A DNA stretch of 64,000 bases from UBA9732 sp963599445 (GCA_963599445.1 CAVBWZ010000007.1:62001-126000); one strand, 5' to 3'; shown: positions 7,207 through 16,602, counted from the stretch's first letter. Numbers and translations: made by a program. Notes: generated by a model not told the origin, from the letters alone.

Positions 7207-8897
7207 TTCATTCCTCCTGTATTTCTATGAAGAATCTGATAGGACTTCCTGTTTATCTTCAACGAAGAGATTCCAAAATAGTCCAGCACAGACCTGTCAT
7301 CAACGATCTGATCCTCTTTCGAGGAATTGAATGCAAAACCAATGCAATCGGTTGCATTAAAACGTATAAAAATATAGATGCTTTGAGACTCGGACACATA
7401 CAGTTGTCTGAAGTCTCCATGCTTGATGATTTCGCTACCGTTTCTGAAATGCACCAGCTTTTTCACATAGTCGTGAAGCTGCGAATCGGCACAGCTCCAT
7501 CTCATGCCTGCCCTGCAAAGGGGATCGTTCCCTCCGGACATTCCCACTTCATCGCCATAGTAGATTGAAGGGGAACCAACGAAGAACATCTGGAAGGCAA
7601 TGGCAAGCCTCAACCTATCTTCGTCCATATCACAGCTTGTAAGGAACCGCTCCGTGTCATGGGACCCCAAAAGGTTGAAGTTGGCCTTGTTGGTCCGCTT
7701 GTGGTACCGCATCAGCATGTTGGAGATATCCTCTGCAAACCTATTGGCACTTCCGTTTTTGGCAAAGAATCCAAGACATGCGTTTCTGAAAAGGTAGTTC
7801 ATAGAGATGTCAAGCTGATTGCCGTCTCCAATGATTCTATAGGCATCCGACCAACATTCGCCCAATAGAAGCGCATTTGGATGCTTGGATTTAAGCGATC
7901 TTCGTATGAAACTCCAACAAAGAGGCTCCACTTCGTCCGCGACATCCAACCTCCAGCCATCTATTCCGAACTCATCTATCCAGTACTCCATAACAGAGAG
8001 GATGAAAGCCTGTACCTCCAGATTTCCGGTGTTCAGCTTTGGCATATGGCAATAGTCGCCAACACACATGTAGTTGAGAGGATTCTGTGAAACAGGAAAG
8101 GATTCGAAGTAGAACCAATCGACGTATTTTGAGTCCTTTCCATTCCTTACGACATCTTCAAAGGCATGGAAGCGAGTGGATGTATGGTTGAAAACACCAT
8201 CAAGGACAACTCTGATTCCAGCCGAATGAAGCGCATCCACAAGGAATCTGAAGTCCTCCTTGGTTCCAAAATCCTCGTCTATCTCAAAGTAGTCGATCGT
8301 TGCATACTTGTGGTTGAACTGAGCCTTGAATATGGGGTTCAAATAAAGACATCCAACACCAAGGTCCTTCAGGTACGGAATCTTCGACTCAATCCCCTTG
8401 AGGTTTCCACCAAAATACTTGGAATCAGGAACGGAATCCCATGGATGAATGTCAGTCATACGCTCCTGCCCCACGCTGGCGAACGAATCCGGGAAGATCT
8501 GGTAGAACACGATTCCCTCCGCCCAGGAAGGCATTGAGAGGGAATCCATGCTCCCCGCACAAAGAAATTCGAAGAAACCATCATTAGGCTCTTCTTTGGA
8601 AAGCCCCATTTCATTGAAGAAAAACCTTACGCCATCTTCTGTCGCCAGCTCGAAATAGTACTTTATATAGTGGACCTGTTCAGGAAAGACGACAACAGCC
8701 TCCCAAAGCTTTCTCCATCTGGTGAATAAGTCGCATGTCATCGTTCTTTTCTTGAAATCCGTCGTGTTTCTCTTGAAATAGTGGAGGGTGACATCCTTTA
8801 CACACACTTCCGTGAACAGCCGGAACTCAAGCGTGTCTGGGGCCAAAGGACAAAGATATTCTCTTGTCGCCCTGTGTTCGCATCCAAAACGGTTCAT
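7203..8897 (-). CDS. GH13 glycosidase, neopullulanase/cyclomaltodextrinase type
   Basis: A 564-residue alpha-amylase-family enzyme. No signal peptide is seen, so it acts in the cytoplasm on imported oligosaccharides. Residues 1-110 resemble the N-terminal N/CBM34 domain of neopullulanases. The barrel has VVLDGVFNHTS, GWRLDVADE (catalytic nucleophile Asp), LLLGECW (acid/base Glu) and LLGSHDTERF (transition-state Asp). It would cut alpha-1,4 or alpha-1,6 links in cyclodextrins, pullulan or maltodextrins. It overlaps lacI upstream and the binding-protein gene downstream by 4 bases each. Confidence 0.92.
   Translation of the reverse strand: MNRFGCEHRATREYLCPLAPDTLEFRLFTEVCVKDVTLHYFKRNTTDFKKRTMTCDLFTRWRKLWEAVVVFPEQVHYIKYYFELATEDGVRFFFNEMGLSKEEPNDGFFEFLCAGSMDSLSMPSWAEGIVFYQIFPDSFASVGQERMTDIHPWDSVPDSKYFGGNLKGIESKIPYLKDLGVGCLYLNPIFKAQFNHKYATIDYFEIDEDFGTKEDFRFLVDALHSAGIRVVLDGVFNHTSTRFHAFEDVVRNGKDSKYVDWFYFESFPVSQNPLNYMCVGDYCHMPKLNTGNLEVQAFILSVMEYWIDEFGIDGWRLDVADEVEPLCWSFIRRSLKSKHPNALLLGECWSDAYRIIGDGNQLDISMNYLFRNACLGFFAKNGSANRFAEDISNMLMRYHKRTNKANFNLLGSHDTERFLTSCDMDEDRLRLAIAFQMFFVGSPSIYYGDEVGMSGGNDPLCRAGMRWSCADSQLHDYVKKLVHFRNGSEIIKHGDFRQLYVSESQSIYIFIRFNATDCIGFAFNSSKEDQIVDDRSVLDYFGISSLKINRKSYQILHRNTGGMK
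7342..7357. promoter_or_regulatory. LacI-type operator inside the GH13 gene
   Basis: The sequence ATGCAATCGGTTGCAT is a 16-base palindrome matching the LacI/GalR consensus TGCAAxCGxTTGCA and the operator at 9907-9922. It lies in the last tenth of the GH13 coding region, 136 bases before the binding-protein start. It may be an auxiliary operator for looping, a roadblock, or control of an internal promoter. Confidence 0.7.
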
Positions 8898-9886
8898 CCC
8901 TTCACCCTCCTGCTGGACGCCCTTTCAATCAGCTCCGTGGAAATCAAGGATTGCTGGGGATGGGAGCCGTTTATTTGGTTTATCAGAATCCTGGTCGCCT
9001 CCGATCCTTGGGCCAAAGTGTCTATGTCTATGCACGAAAGAGGAGGATCCATATATGGGGCTATTGGATAGTTGTCGAACGTCACGACACCAACATCACT
9101 GGGGACATCCAGGCCCAACGCCTTGGCGGCTTTGAGGATTTCAAAGGCCGCAAAGTTGTCAATGCATACGAAACTATCGAATCTTCCTGAAGATAGGACA
9201 TCGATGGCGGAATGCGAGTCATTCAGGAACGAAACCTCTTCGGCTTTCCTTCCATTCGCTTCAAGGCATTCAAGGAACCCTCCCAAACGCCTTTGCACAA
9301 AGCCATCGGTCTCCTTGCCGCCAAAGAAGGCAAGCCTTTCGTATCCGTTGTCAAGAAGATGCTGTGCCGCAATCATTCCACCCTGACTGTTGTTGATATC
9401 AACCCAGCTGCACATAGAAGACTGCTTTTGAGGCTCACCCAGTACGACGAAAGGGATGTGGCCGCCTATCAGCTTGTCAAGCACAGACTTGCAGGCAAGT
9501 GATGGAGGAATGATGATTCCATCCGTCTTTCTCTCAAGGATGAGCTTATCCAAGGTCTTCGAGACCTTTCCATCAAAGCATCCTGTAATCAAAAGGTCAT
9601 AGCCGCATTTCTGTACAGCCTTTTCTATTCCAAATACAGAGTTAGTGAAGAAAGCGTTTGAGAATGCACCTGAATCCTCTGATGCATCTATAAGGAGGCA
9701 CACAGTTCTGGCAATGCCGTTCGCAAGATTCCTGGCAATGGCATTTGGATGGTAGTTGAGCTCTTCGACGGCTTGGGAGATTCTCTTCCTCGTCTCCTCG
9801 CTTATCGTGGCCCTACCTGTGAGCGCCCTGGAGACGGTTGAGGTGGAAACCCCTACTTTCTTCGCTATATCCTTTATTGTAACAGA
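8894..9886 (-). CDS. LacI-family repressor of the sugar operon
   Basis: About 330 residues. The N-terminal helix-turn-helix is VTIKDIAKKVGVSTSTVSRA and the hinge helix is HPNAIARNLANG. It is followed by a periplasmic-binding-like sensor domain (TDGIIIPPSL, GYERLAFFGG, VGVVTFDNYPIAPYMDPPLS). GTG 9886 is chosen because AAGGGG sits at good distance; the ATG at 9922 lies inside the operator. First gene of a five-gene operon, overlapping the GH13 gene. It probably represses itself through 9907-9922 and is released by an imported sugar. Confidence 0.92.
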   Translation of the reverse strand, partial: SVTIKDIAKKVGVSTSTVSRALTGRATISEETRKRISQAVEELNYHPNAIARNLANGIARTVCLLIDASEDSGAFSNAFFTNSVFGIEKAVQKCGYDLLITGCFDGKVSKTLDKLILERKTDGIIIPPSLACKSVLDKLIGGHIPFVVLGEPQKQSSMCSWVDINNSQGGMIAAQHLLDNGYERLAFFGGKETDGFVQRRLGGFLECLEANGRKAEEVSFLNDSHSAIDVLSSGRFDSFVCIDNFAAFEILKAAKALGLDVPSDVGVVTFDNYPIAPYMDPPLSCIDIDTLAQGSEATRILINQINGSHPQQSLISTELIERASSRRVKG

Positions 9887-9906
9887 CACGGCAATCCCCT
9901 TTTTCA

Positions 9907-9922
9907 ATGCAACCGCTTGCAT
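9907..9922. promoter_or_regulatory. LacI-type operator before lacI
   Basis: ATGCAACCGCTTGCAT, a 16-base palindrome (central mismatch only) of LacI/GalR type, 20 bases upstream of the GTG start of lacI. It is near-identical to the site at 7342-7357, which supports autoregulation. Confidence 0.85.
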
Positions 9923-10034
9923 TAATGATGTTAATACACCTTTTCCAACCTGTCAAACAAAACTTTGTCGTTTTAGAGAAAGGCTCTGCACTAAAAAGCT
10001 GCGGATTGGGAACAATGAACGGCACAACCATTAT

Positions 10035-10180
10035 ACAATCTGGACAAATCTGGACGTTCCAGCCACTCCTGCCTACCCAAAGCGGTCTGTTTCGACCACA
10101 GTTCAACGGTCAAGGGGGGGGGTGTCTGACCGCACCTGAGTGTTCCGTATCCCTGAATCCAGACCGCTTCGTATAGGCTG
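10035..10180. repeat. Degenerate 9-base intergenic repeat
   Basis: A noncoding stretch made of imperfect units such as TCTGGACGT, TCCAGCCAC and TCTGTTTCG. The 20-base string from TCTGGAC to CCACTC recurs with one change at 44370-44389, inside a similar array. No gene is seen between 9923 and 10348. Confidence 0.45.
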
Positions 10181-10213
10181 GAGTGGATGTACAATGGCAA
10201 TGCATGTCTCACT

Positions 10214-10292
10214 TTAGACTTTTGAGCGAGAAAATCAGTGAAAAAGTCTAATCATTAGACTTTTTGCTTGAAAAACCCTTGGAAAAGTCTAA
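10214..10292. repeat. Two tandem 38-base dyads
   Basis: Copy 1 spans 10214-10251 and copy 2 spans 10255-10292. Each has arms TTAGACTTTT and AAAAGTCTAA separated by 18 bases. They have the same overall length as the 38-base dyads around the DUF4143 gene at 17.8-19.3 kb but different arms. No accessory gene lies beside them, so they may mark a lost cassette or a control site of the XRE-LacI gap. Confidence 0.6.
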
Positions 10293-10348
10293 AAACGTTA
10301 TCCATGCGTTGTCCATGGGCCCCTTCACCTTTGGAGTTGGCGAGGGTT

Positions 10349-11692
10349 CTATCTCATTTTTCTTAGCAGAATCACATAGACCACGATGGAGGCAACAATT
10401 TCTAAGACATAGATGCACACGAAAATGGCATTTCGTTGGGAGACGATGCGCTGGCCTTCCCGGTAGTCATCGTATGTATAGACCGTAATGGGAAGGACGC
10501 TTCCATCCTTTGAACTAGTACTGTATGAAACTGACAGAACGTTTCCATTGCGTTGGGTGTATTTCAATATGGTGTTCCCTTTCCCGTCCTGTATGGTCCG
10601 CTTTAAGGCCTCGTCCTTTGAAACGACGTCTCCATATTCATCGTAGTAGATGGCTGCTTCGCTTTCAGGTGCAATTTGAACAGCGGTGTTCTGCGGCAGA
10701 GAGGCTTGTTGATTGGAATCAAAGGAGGAAGGCCCAGGAACATCGGTCTCTACGAATTCCAAGAACGATTCATAGTCTTGGAACTCAGTCCCCTCCATGA
10801 CGGACAAAGGCCCCCACATTGCAGTCAGTGCCATGTGGGCGATGAAAGTGACAAGCAGTACACCAAGCAACACCCCTCCAACAATGGTCTGAATCCTATG
10901 TTTTCTTTGATATTTTTCCTTGGCATCCCCTTCTAGGGCAATCCTTTCGCTGTTGACGAGCCTCCCATTCACTATATGAACAACGATTGCAAGCAATACA
11001 GCCACAGCCAGAATGAAAAGACTTCCATACTTGAACCAGCTGCCACTGGAAAGTCCAAGATGGGAATCAGAGACAAGCAAAACCAAAGGCAGCGAGAATG
11101 ACAGCAGTACACCTGCAACGAAGAACGAAACCTCCGCCATCCTTATCATTCCAAAACGCATGGTGCCGTCATGCTCGTCCACTGCATTCATGGAAAGGAA
11201 CGAATTGAGGACCATAGCCTCGAATACAATCGATGACACGAAGAATACACAGCCCACAAGAAACCCAAGCGTGGCTTTGTTGAATGCAAGGTTGCAGATT
11301 GCAGCGGCCACAAGGCCTAGGACAGAAACACCAATGGACATGAACGACATTGAACGGAAGTTGTTCAATGCCCTGCTTTTCATGTTCTCCAATTCCTTTC
11401 GACCTTTGCGCCCAAGACCGAGACCCTCTTCACAGCCATTGCCTCCACAATTGGAATCGTCTTCAACCGAAGCCTTCCGCTCACCCCTTAGAAGTTCGTC
11501 TGCAGTGACACCAAAGATCTCCGCAATCACAGGGATAAGGGAAAGGTCAGGGTATCCGTCATCGCGCTCCCAACGGGAAACGCTTTTGTCTGAGACGTTG
11601 AGTCTCTCTGCGAGTTCACGCTGAGTCATGCCACTTGCACGTCCGAGTGCAGCTATGAAGCTTCCCATGGTTTTCTTTTCCATAATCATCAT
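10349..11692 (-). CDS. XRE-type DNA-binding membrane protein
   Basis: About 447 residues. The start is uncertain among ATGs at 11692, 11689 and 11683. An N-terminal XRE helix-turn-helix (GMTQRELAERLNVSDKSVSRWERDDGYPDL) is followed by at least five membrane spans in two groups. A soluble stretch (GTEFQDYESFLEF to VYTYDDYREGQ) comes next, and a final span lies at the C-terminus. A membrane-tethered regulator is implied: it could read an envelope signal and bind DNA at the membrane. The ligand and target genes are unknown. Likely monocistronic. Confidence 0.75.
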   Translation of the reverse strand: MMIMEKKTMGSFIAALGRASGMTQRELAERLNVSDKSVSRWERDDGYPDLSLIPVIAEIFGVTADELLRGERKASVEDDSNCGGNGCEEGLGLGRKGRKELENMKSRALNNFRSMSFMSIGVSVLGLVAAAICNLAFNKATLGFLVGCVFFVSSIVFEAMVLNSFLSMNAVDEHDGTMRFGMIRMAEVSFFVAGVLLSFSLPLVLLVSDSHLGLSSGSWFKYGSLFILAVAVLLAIVVHIVNGRLVNSERIALEGDAKEKYQRKHRIQTIVGGVLLGVLLVTFIAHMALTAMWGPLSVMEGTEFQDYESFLEFVETDVPGPSSFDSNQQASLPQNTAVQIAPESEAAIYYDEYGDVVSKDEALKRTIQDGKGNTILKYTQRNGNVLSVSYSTSSKDGSVLPITVYTYDDYREGQRIVSQRNAIFVCIYVLEIVASIVVYVILLRKMR

Positions 11693-11798
11693 CCACTCAG
11701 GATTCTCGGTTCCCGACGGAAAGAAATCCACCCAGAATCAAGAGAATCTCTCTCGCATTGCGAGAAATGAACTTGGAATCAGAGGAAACCCCGTTGCG

Positions 11799-13538
11799 TC
11801 ATGGCCTTGTCAGCTCCGTTTTGTTGAAAAAGCCATCCGCCTTCAAAGTTGCAGACACTGCGAACTGAAGGTCCGTAAATGAAGAAGTGGTGTTCCTGTA
11901 GTTTGCAGCATGGATGAACCCAACCTCTCCTTCCAGCTCAAGATAATCGTCAAAGGCCTTGGAAACGCAGAGGTCCAGGACAAGACGCCTCTCTGGGTTG
12001 TCACCGGTTATCATATCGGGGTCTTCACCATATGTAATCGTAGTATCTCGTTGCGAATCATAGAACTTGATTCCCTGCTCGCCATGGATTCTGTAAAGTG
12101 CGGAGAAATCGATCTCAAGGCCCTTGTTGTCTCTCCAGTCGAAACCAGCCCCAATCACGACCGAGTCCGGCCCATGTTTATATCCAAGATACGAGACATC
12201 GTCGTTTCCAGCAGTCGTCCAGTAGAGCTTCTTTCCAACGATGAGGTCCATATTCCAGTATTCCTTGCAGTCAACGTTCTCCTCTTTGAGGTAGAGGTTT
12301 GGAGAGGTATAGACACCTTCCAGGTAAGCATCGTAGACGCCATTGAACAAGGAACCAGACTTCGTCACATTCAAAAGTACACCGTATGCACTCTGCGGAT
12401 TGTCGCTGCCATGCTCACCGCTCAGCTGGATCTGGTCGAATACGAACTGCGAATTTATGGCAAAGCCGTATGGAAGGGCCGCGGAAAGCTCAAAACCAAA
12501 GAAATTGTTCATGTTTCCAAGGTTCTTGCCGGTTCCATCCGAATAGTCAAACACGTTGTGGAGAATGAAGAACGGGTTGAGCTTTCTCAAATCCATAAGG
12601 GCCGTCGTTCCATACACCAAAGCACCTTCAGACAAGGACAGCGAAAGCCAACTGGTAGGCTTGAATGACATGTCATGGAGGAATACCAATTGACGAGCTC
12701 TGCTAACGGTGTAGTCGTTTGCTATCTTCAAAGGAATGTAACCTGTTATGTTGCCATCTTTGTCTCTTGTAGTATATGTATTCTCAAACGACATGACCGT
12801 GAACCCATAAGACAACGTACCAGAAACGACGCTCGCCTTTGCAAAGTCCTGGAACCACAGATTGTCTCCAAGCACTAGGTTGCCGGTCTTTCCGTTTCCA
12901 AGCGAGAGCCTGTCCCTTCCAACGGTCAGGTTCATGCCGTTCGTTCCAATTGAAACGAAAGCCTTGTGAGGGAAGGTGAAATCAATGTTGTGCTGAATGC
13001 CAAGCTTCTTCATGAGGTTGGTCGTGTAGGTCTTGTAACCCTCCGTTGAACCATAAGTCGCTCCGTTGTCTATGTCAGTCACGTCAATCGTGAACTTTGC
13101 ATATAGAAAATCGTTGAAGAAGATGTCCGCACCAATGAGAAGCATTGGCTTCCTGTCCTTCTTTGCAACCAGGAAATCGAACTCACTTGCAGACTGTTTG
13201 ATGGCCTGAAAAGAGGTTTCTATGGCAAAATCTGCGGCGAACCCTCCATTTCCGAGCACTTGGTCAATGACAACGGAAGGAGACTCAAGCTTGTTTCTCA
13301 GGTCATCGTACATCCCTTTGTATACATCATCCAGCTTTGAAACGGGAATCGCATCCATGATTCGCAGCATCTGGTCCGCCGATATTGGAAGTACCATAAT
13401 GGCCGGTCTCACACCAGACACACTGCACAAGGTCATAAGATCCCTATATTCATCGCTCGAAGGCCCAAATGTGTTCTGAAGCGCAAAAACCGGGAATAGA
13501 CAACAAACAATCAGAAGAACCAACAAACCTTTCTTCAT
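11799..13538 (-). CDS. Outer-membrane beta-barrel, Wzi-like
   Basis: A 579-residue secreted protein with a signal peptide at 1-19 (MKKGLLVLLIVCCLFPVFA). The body alternates short polar and aromatic strands. It includes VGRDRLSLGNGKTGNLVLGD, a pattern seen in capsule-assembly Wzi-like barrels (GRxxxxWGxG type). The protein ends LKADGFFNKTELTRP, without the usual terminal aromatic. The function in this organism is unknown; binding of a surface polysaccharide is possible. AGGAGG stands ahead of the ATG. Confidence 0.65.
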   Translation of the reverse strand: MKKGLLVLLIVCCLFPVFALQNTFGPSSDEYRDLMTLCSVSGVRPAIMVLPISADQMLRIMDAIPVSKLDDVYKGMYDDLRNKLESPSVVIDQVLGNGGFAADFAIETSFQAIKQSASEFDFLVAKKDRKPMLLIGADIFFNDFLYAKFTIDVTDIDNGATYGSTEGYKTYTTNLMKKLGIQHNIDFTFPHKAFVSIGTNGMNLTVGRDRLSLGNGKTGNLVLGDNLWFQDFAKASVVSGTLSYGFTVMSFENTYTTRDKDGNITGYIPLKIANDYTVSRARQLVFLHDMSFKPTSWLSLSLSEGALVYGTTALMDLRKLNPFFILHNVFDYSDGTGKNLGNMNNFFGFELSAALPYGFAINSQFVFDQIQLSGEHGSDNPQSAYGVLLNVTKSGSLFNGVYDAYLEGVYTSPNLYLKEENVDCKEYWNMDLIVGKKLYWTTAGNDDVSYLGYKHGPDSVVIGAGFDWRDNKGLEIDFSALYRIHGEQGIKFYDSQRDTTITYGEDPDMITGDNPERRLVLDLCVSKAFDDYLELEGEVGFIHAANYRNTTSSFTDLQFAVSATLKADGFFNKTELTRP

Positions 13539-13612
13539 CTCTTTCCTCCTTGTTCCAAAAAGATACTAAGAGATTGGGATTGAGTTGTCCAGTCACTTTT
13601 TCACATGCAGAT

Positions 13613-14347
13613 TCAAACGGTTGTTTCCAAAACAGACTCAGCACCAGCTGCAGCCTCGCACACGATCCTTCCATCATGGAAACAGGCCGCCCCACCACGG
13701 GCCATCTCTGGGACATCGGGCTCAAGACAGACCGAGTTCACAAGTAGGACGCATCTTCCAACCCTTTTGGCCTGCTCTGCGTATTCGAGCTTGATGGACT
13801 GGTTCCAGACGGCGAAGTTGAAGTCAGTGTACACAGGCCAGAGCACGATATCGACATCCAAAGCCCTCATGGCGCGCACGTTGTCGCCATACCACAGGTC
13901 CCCACATAGACCGATGCCTATTGCTTTTCCGTTCAGATGGAAGACATGAAAAACTTCGCCCTCGCAGTAATGATGGTCCGCGATGGGCTCCTTCCACCCC
14001 GTAGAGACCCTGCGAAAGTTGTCAACGACCTCGCCGTCTGCACCAATTGTGAGTTGGCTGCTGAAAAGGCGGCCTCCATCCCGTTCCACATACCCAAATG
14101 AAACCACTGTTCCGCAGTTTCTTGCCGCGGCTCTGATTTCGTCTATGACAGCGCTGTCCTGTCCAAGCGCAATGTCCTTGTCCTTCTCGAAGTCCCAGCT
14201 CAGGCAGTCGAAGCCCTGAAGGAACGTCTCGCCAAAGACCACAAGGTCGTTGTTTTTCGAATACTTTTGGAGGGTGTCTATGATTTTGTTCTTGTTGTAC
14301 TCGACATCCCCGGTCCTGAACCCCACAGCCGCCAATGCAATGTTCAT
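13613..14347 (-). CDS. Carbon-nitrogen hydrolase (nitrilase superfamily)
   Basis: A 244-residue cytosolic amidase-like enzyme. The catalytic triad is visible: Glu in VVFGETFLQGFD (about 40), Lys in RVSTGWKEP and Cys in IGLCGDLWYGD. The length fits a single-domain omega-amidase or N-carbamoyl hydrolase-like protein. The substrate cannot be fixed from sequence. It stands between the barrel gene and the AbiE pair. Confidence 0.88.
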   Translation of the reverse strand: MNIALAAVGFRTGDVEYNKNKIIDTLQKYSKNNDLVVFGETFLQGFDCLSWDFEKDKDIALGQDSAVIDEIRAAARNCGTVVSFGYVERDGGRLFSSQLTIGADGEVVDNFRRVSTGWKEPIADHHYCEGEVFHVFHLNGKAIGIGLCGDLWYGDNVRAMRALDVDIVLWPVYTDFNFAVWNQSIKLEYAEQAKRVGRCVLLVNSVCLEPDVPEMARGGAACFHDGRIVCEAAAGAESVLETTV

Positions 14348-14368
14348 TTCTGCTCCTTGAATTGCTTC

Positions 14369-15238
14369 TCAGCCGTTCCTCCGAAAGAAAGAATCCGTAA
14401 CATCATCGAAGAATTCCTTGTTCCACAGATCCAATTCCTTCGGATTCCTGATGAAGTTCACCACATCCTTTTTGGCGTCAGGGAAGTCAATCTCATCAAA
14501 ACGTCTAGACAACAATGAATGGAGATTCTCCATTCCAAGAGGTTCGCTTTCGCACCATTTGTCGGATTCGACCAACCCAGCCTTCAAATGCTCCAGATTT
14601 GGCATGGTATTTGTAGCCACATAGTAAAGATAGTCATATAGATCGCGCCCTTTGAACCTGTTTTTCCAATTTCTTGCAAGAACGGCATGAAGCTTACCCG
14701 CAAAAAGGGAACCTTTGTCATACAACCTGACTCTATATGGAGAAGGAAGCAACCTATGCTTGAAGTCGTAGCTTGCAAAAGCAGGAGGATCCACATCGAT
14801 CTCAAACTTGATCTTCAATACTTCGTTCTGTTGGATATGCCGCGATATCTCAGGGCTCACCCCTATTAGAATCAAATGTTCAAGAGTGTTTCCCTTCAGG
14901 AAAGCCGATTGGATTGAGGAATCCTCGTTCTTCTCCTTTGAATAAACTTTGAAGGTCATGCCAAGGGAGGAAAAGGTGTTCCCCAAGACATTGAAGTAAT
15001 TCCCAAGTTGGAAAGGCTCTTTCTTCATCAAGGAAAAATCCAAATCCTCGCTATAGCGATCCACTCCATAGAAGATTCTGAGAGCCGTCCCTCCATAGAA
15101 TGCAACATGGTCAAAGAAATCAGACCCTGCCAATGCGCTCAATGCAATTTCCTGAACGACCTCCTTCATTGCGTTCACATAATCGCTTTTTGTCCTAAGT
15201 TCATAATTGTCAAGCATTTGGCCTACTATACTATCCAT
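14369..15238 (-). CDS. abiEii: AbiEii/AbiGii-family nucleotidyltransferase toxin
   Basis: A 289-residue toxin of the type IV AbiE system. It has the nucleotidyltransferase signature FYGGTALRIFYG followed by RYSEDLDFSL, giving the GG(T)xL and DLDF residues that bind nucleotide and metal. AbiE toxins block growth and abort phage infection in other bacteria. It follows abiEi with an 8-base overlap, and GGAGG lies inside that gene. Confidence 0.9.
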   Translation of the reverse strand: MDSIVGQMLDNYELRTKSDYVNAMKEVVQEIALSALAGSDFFDHVAFYGGTALRIFYGVDRYSEDLDFSLMKKEPFQLGNYFNVLGNTFSSLGMTFKVYSKEKNEDSSIQSAFLKGNTLEHLILIGVSPEISRHIQQNEVLKIKFEIDVDPPAFASYDFKHRLLPSPYRVRLYDKGSLFAGKLHAVLARNWKNRFKGRDLYDYLYYVATNTMPNLEHLKAGLVESDKWCESEPLGMENLHSLLSRRFDEIDFPDAKKDVVNFIRNPKELDLWNKEFFDDVTDSFFRRNG

Positions 15239-15818
15239 TGGACACCTCCATGTACCTTTTCAAGAAGCGAAGGTTTTTCTTCCTGTACAAAGGACAAAGA
15301 AAGAGGATATCTTCCTTCTTCAACGCAAACAATCCAGCTTCATCAATCCGTAAGTCATCGAATAGAAGCGATTCGAATTCTTTCATGGAACCAACAGGAG
15401 CTTTTTTGGAAAGCAAATCACAAAGGGCCTTCTCCGGCGAAGCCATCAAGAACCCATAGCCCCTTTCCTCAACACACCTGACACCAAACCTATACACCGC
15501 CATTGAAACATCCTGGAAATTGAAGACCCCAAATGAAGTGGCCATAGAAGACGAATGCGCCCTTCCAACCGTAGCAGCCGTATAGGAAAAAACCCTTTCA
15601 GGAATCAAGCTATAGAAAGATAAAGCATATTCAAAAGAAAGATATGCTCCCGGTCTAATATAGGACGTCAAAAGGTATCCTTCAGTATTCCTGTCATCTT
15701 CGTAAAGACCCCTCACAACTGGGAACAACCTCCCGTTCCTAACCTCGGTTTGGATTTTGACGTGAGGAGTCTTGTAATCTTTGTACCTTAAGTATAATTC
15801 TTGAGTGCTATATATCAT
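15231..15818 (-). CDS. abiEi: AbiEi-family antitoxin and repressor
   Basis: About 195 residues. ATG 15818 (MIYSTQELYLRYKDY) has GGTGAG upstream; a GTG at 15827 is also possible. The N-terminal winged helix (EVRNGRLFPVVRGLYED) and the C-terminal antitoxin region (YLSFEYALSFYSLIPE, ASPEKALCDLLSKKAP) are typical of AbiEi. It neutralises AbiEii without stable contact and represses the operon through inverted repeats. Confidence 0.88.
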   Translation of the reverse strand: MIYSTQELYLRYKDYKTPHVKIQTEVRNGRLFPVVRGLYEDDRNTEGYLLTSYIRPGAYLSFEYALSFYSLIPERVFSYTAATVGRAHSSSMATSFGVFNFQDVSMAVYRFGVRCVEERGYGFLMASPEKALCDLLSKKAPVGSMKEFESLLFDDLRIDEAGLFALKKEDILFLCPLYRKKNLRFLKRYMEVSNG

Positions 15819-15829
15819 TTTGCTCACCC

Positions 15830-15850
15830 AATTATGATATTATAATAATT
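15830..15850. promoter_or_regulatory. AT-rich inverted repeat at the AbiE promoter
   Basis: AATTAT (15830-15835) and ATAATT (15845-15850) flank an AT-rich centre just upstream of abiEi. AbiEi proteins autoregulate through inverted repeats, so this is a candidate operator. Confidence 0.4.
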
Positions 15851-15879
15851 AGACGAGCAAATCAACGCAAAAAAACGGC

Positions 15880-15922
15880 CTTTTCATAAAAGTCTCCCAA
15901 AAACTCTCAAAAGTCTCCCAAT
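15880..15922. repeat. Short repeats of AAAAGTCTCCC
   Basis: Two copies of AAAAGTCTCCCAA flank AAACTCTC in the gap between abiEi and the MerR gene. They are reminiscent of the short degenerate repeats elsewhere in this window. No gene is seen in 15851-16004. Confidence 0.4.
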
Positions 15923-16004
15923 TTCATTGTGGCTGCCACGAAAAGACCATAAAGAAGCAGGGAGGAAAGATGGATGGTTTCCAAGGAAGAACCCTCAAGC
16001 CCCA

Positions 16005-16484
16005 TCACTGTCTCGAACAATAATAGGCCTTCATGATTCTGAAAACAGCCTCTTCCTCGCCACTAAGGACAATCCTCATACGAGAACCGTTTCTCTGCAT
16101 GAAGAACCTGGCACTACAGGTCCCGCTGCCCTCCCCTTCATAGGCCGCAATATGGCTCGCTTCCATATGGTTCATCGCATCGCAGAAGAAAGAAGAGATG
16201 CGTTTGGACTCTTCCTGGTCAACATCCAAATCAAGCACCACACAGGCCCCATCGCCTCCACGATTCTCTCCCAACATGAAATCGAACACCTGTGCATTGA
16301 GCTTGGAGGTGATCCCCGGCCTGACATTTGGATTGCCTAGGAAACCCCCAACTTTATCGGCATCGAAATACCAAACCCCACCATCCTTGACGCCCTCAAG
16401 CAACCCCTTGTCGATATAGCTACGCAGCGTCCTCGTCGTGAAGCCCGATATCCTTGAAACATCGTTTATCGTGTACCTTTCCAT
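16005..16484 (-). CDS. MerR-family transcriptional regulator
   Basis: A 159-residue protein. The N-terminal MerR winged helix (YTINDVSRISGFTTRTLRSYIDKGLLEG) is followed by an unrecognised C-terminal region of about 90 residues (VFDFMLGENRGGDGACVVLDLDVDQEE onward). The tail could be a small sensor domain. GGAGG precedes the ATG. No target promoter with a 19-base MerR spacer was seen nearby. Confidence 0.8.
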   Translation of the reverse strand: MERYTINDVSRISGFTTRTLRSYIDKGLLEGVKDGGVWYFDADKVGGFLGNPNVRPGITSKLNAQVFDFMLGENRGGDGACVVLDLDVDQEESKRISSFFCDAMNHMEASHIAAYEGEGSGTCSARFFMQRNGSRMRIVLSGEEEAVFRIMKAYYCSRQ

Positions 16485-16602
16485 GCCTTCGTACCTCCAA
16501 GAACCCTTTTGGCCCTGTATGAATTATACCAAGACAACAAAAGCACAAGTCAATTTGAAAACCATCGGGTTTTTCATAGCCACAAAGGAGTTCAAAGGGT
16601 CA

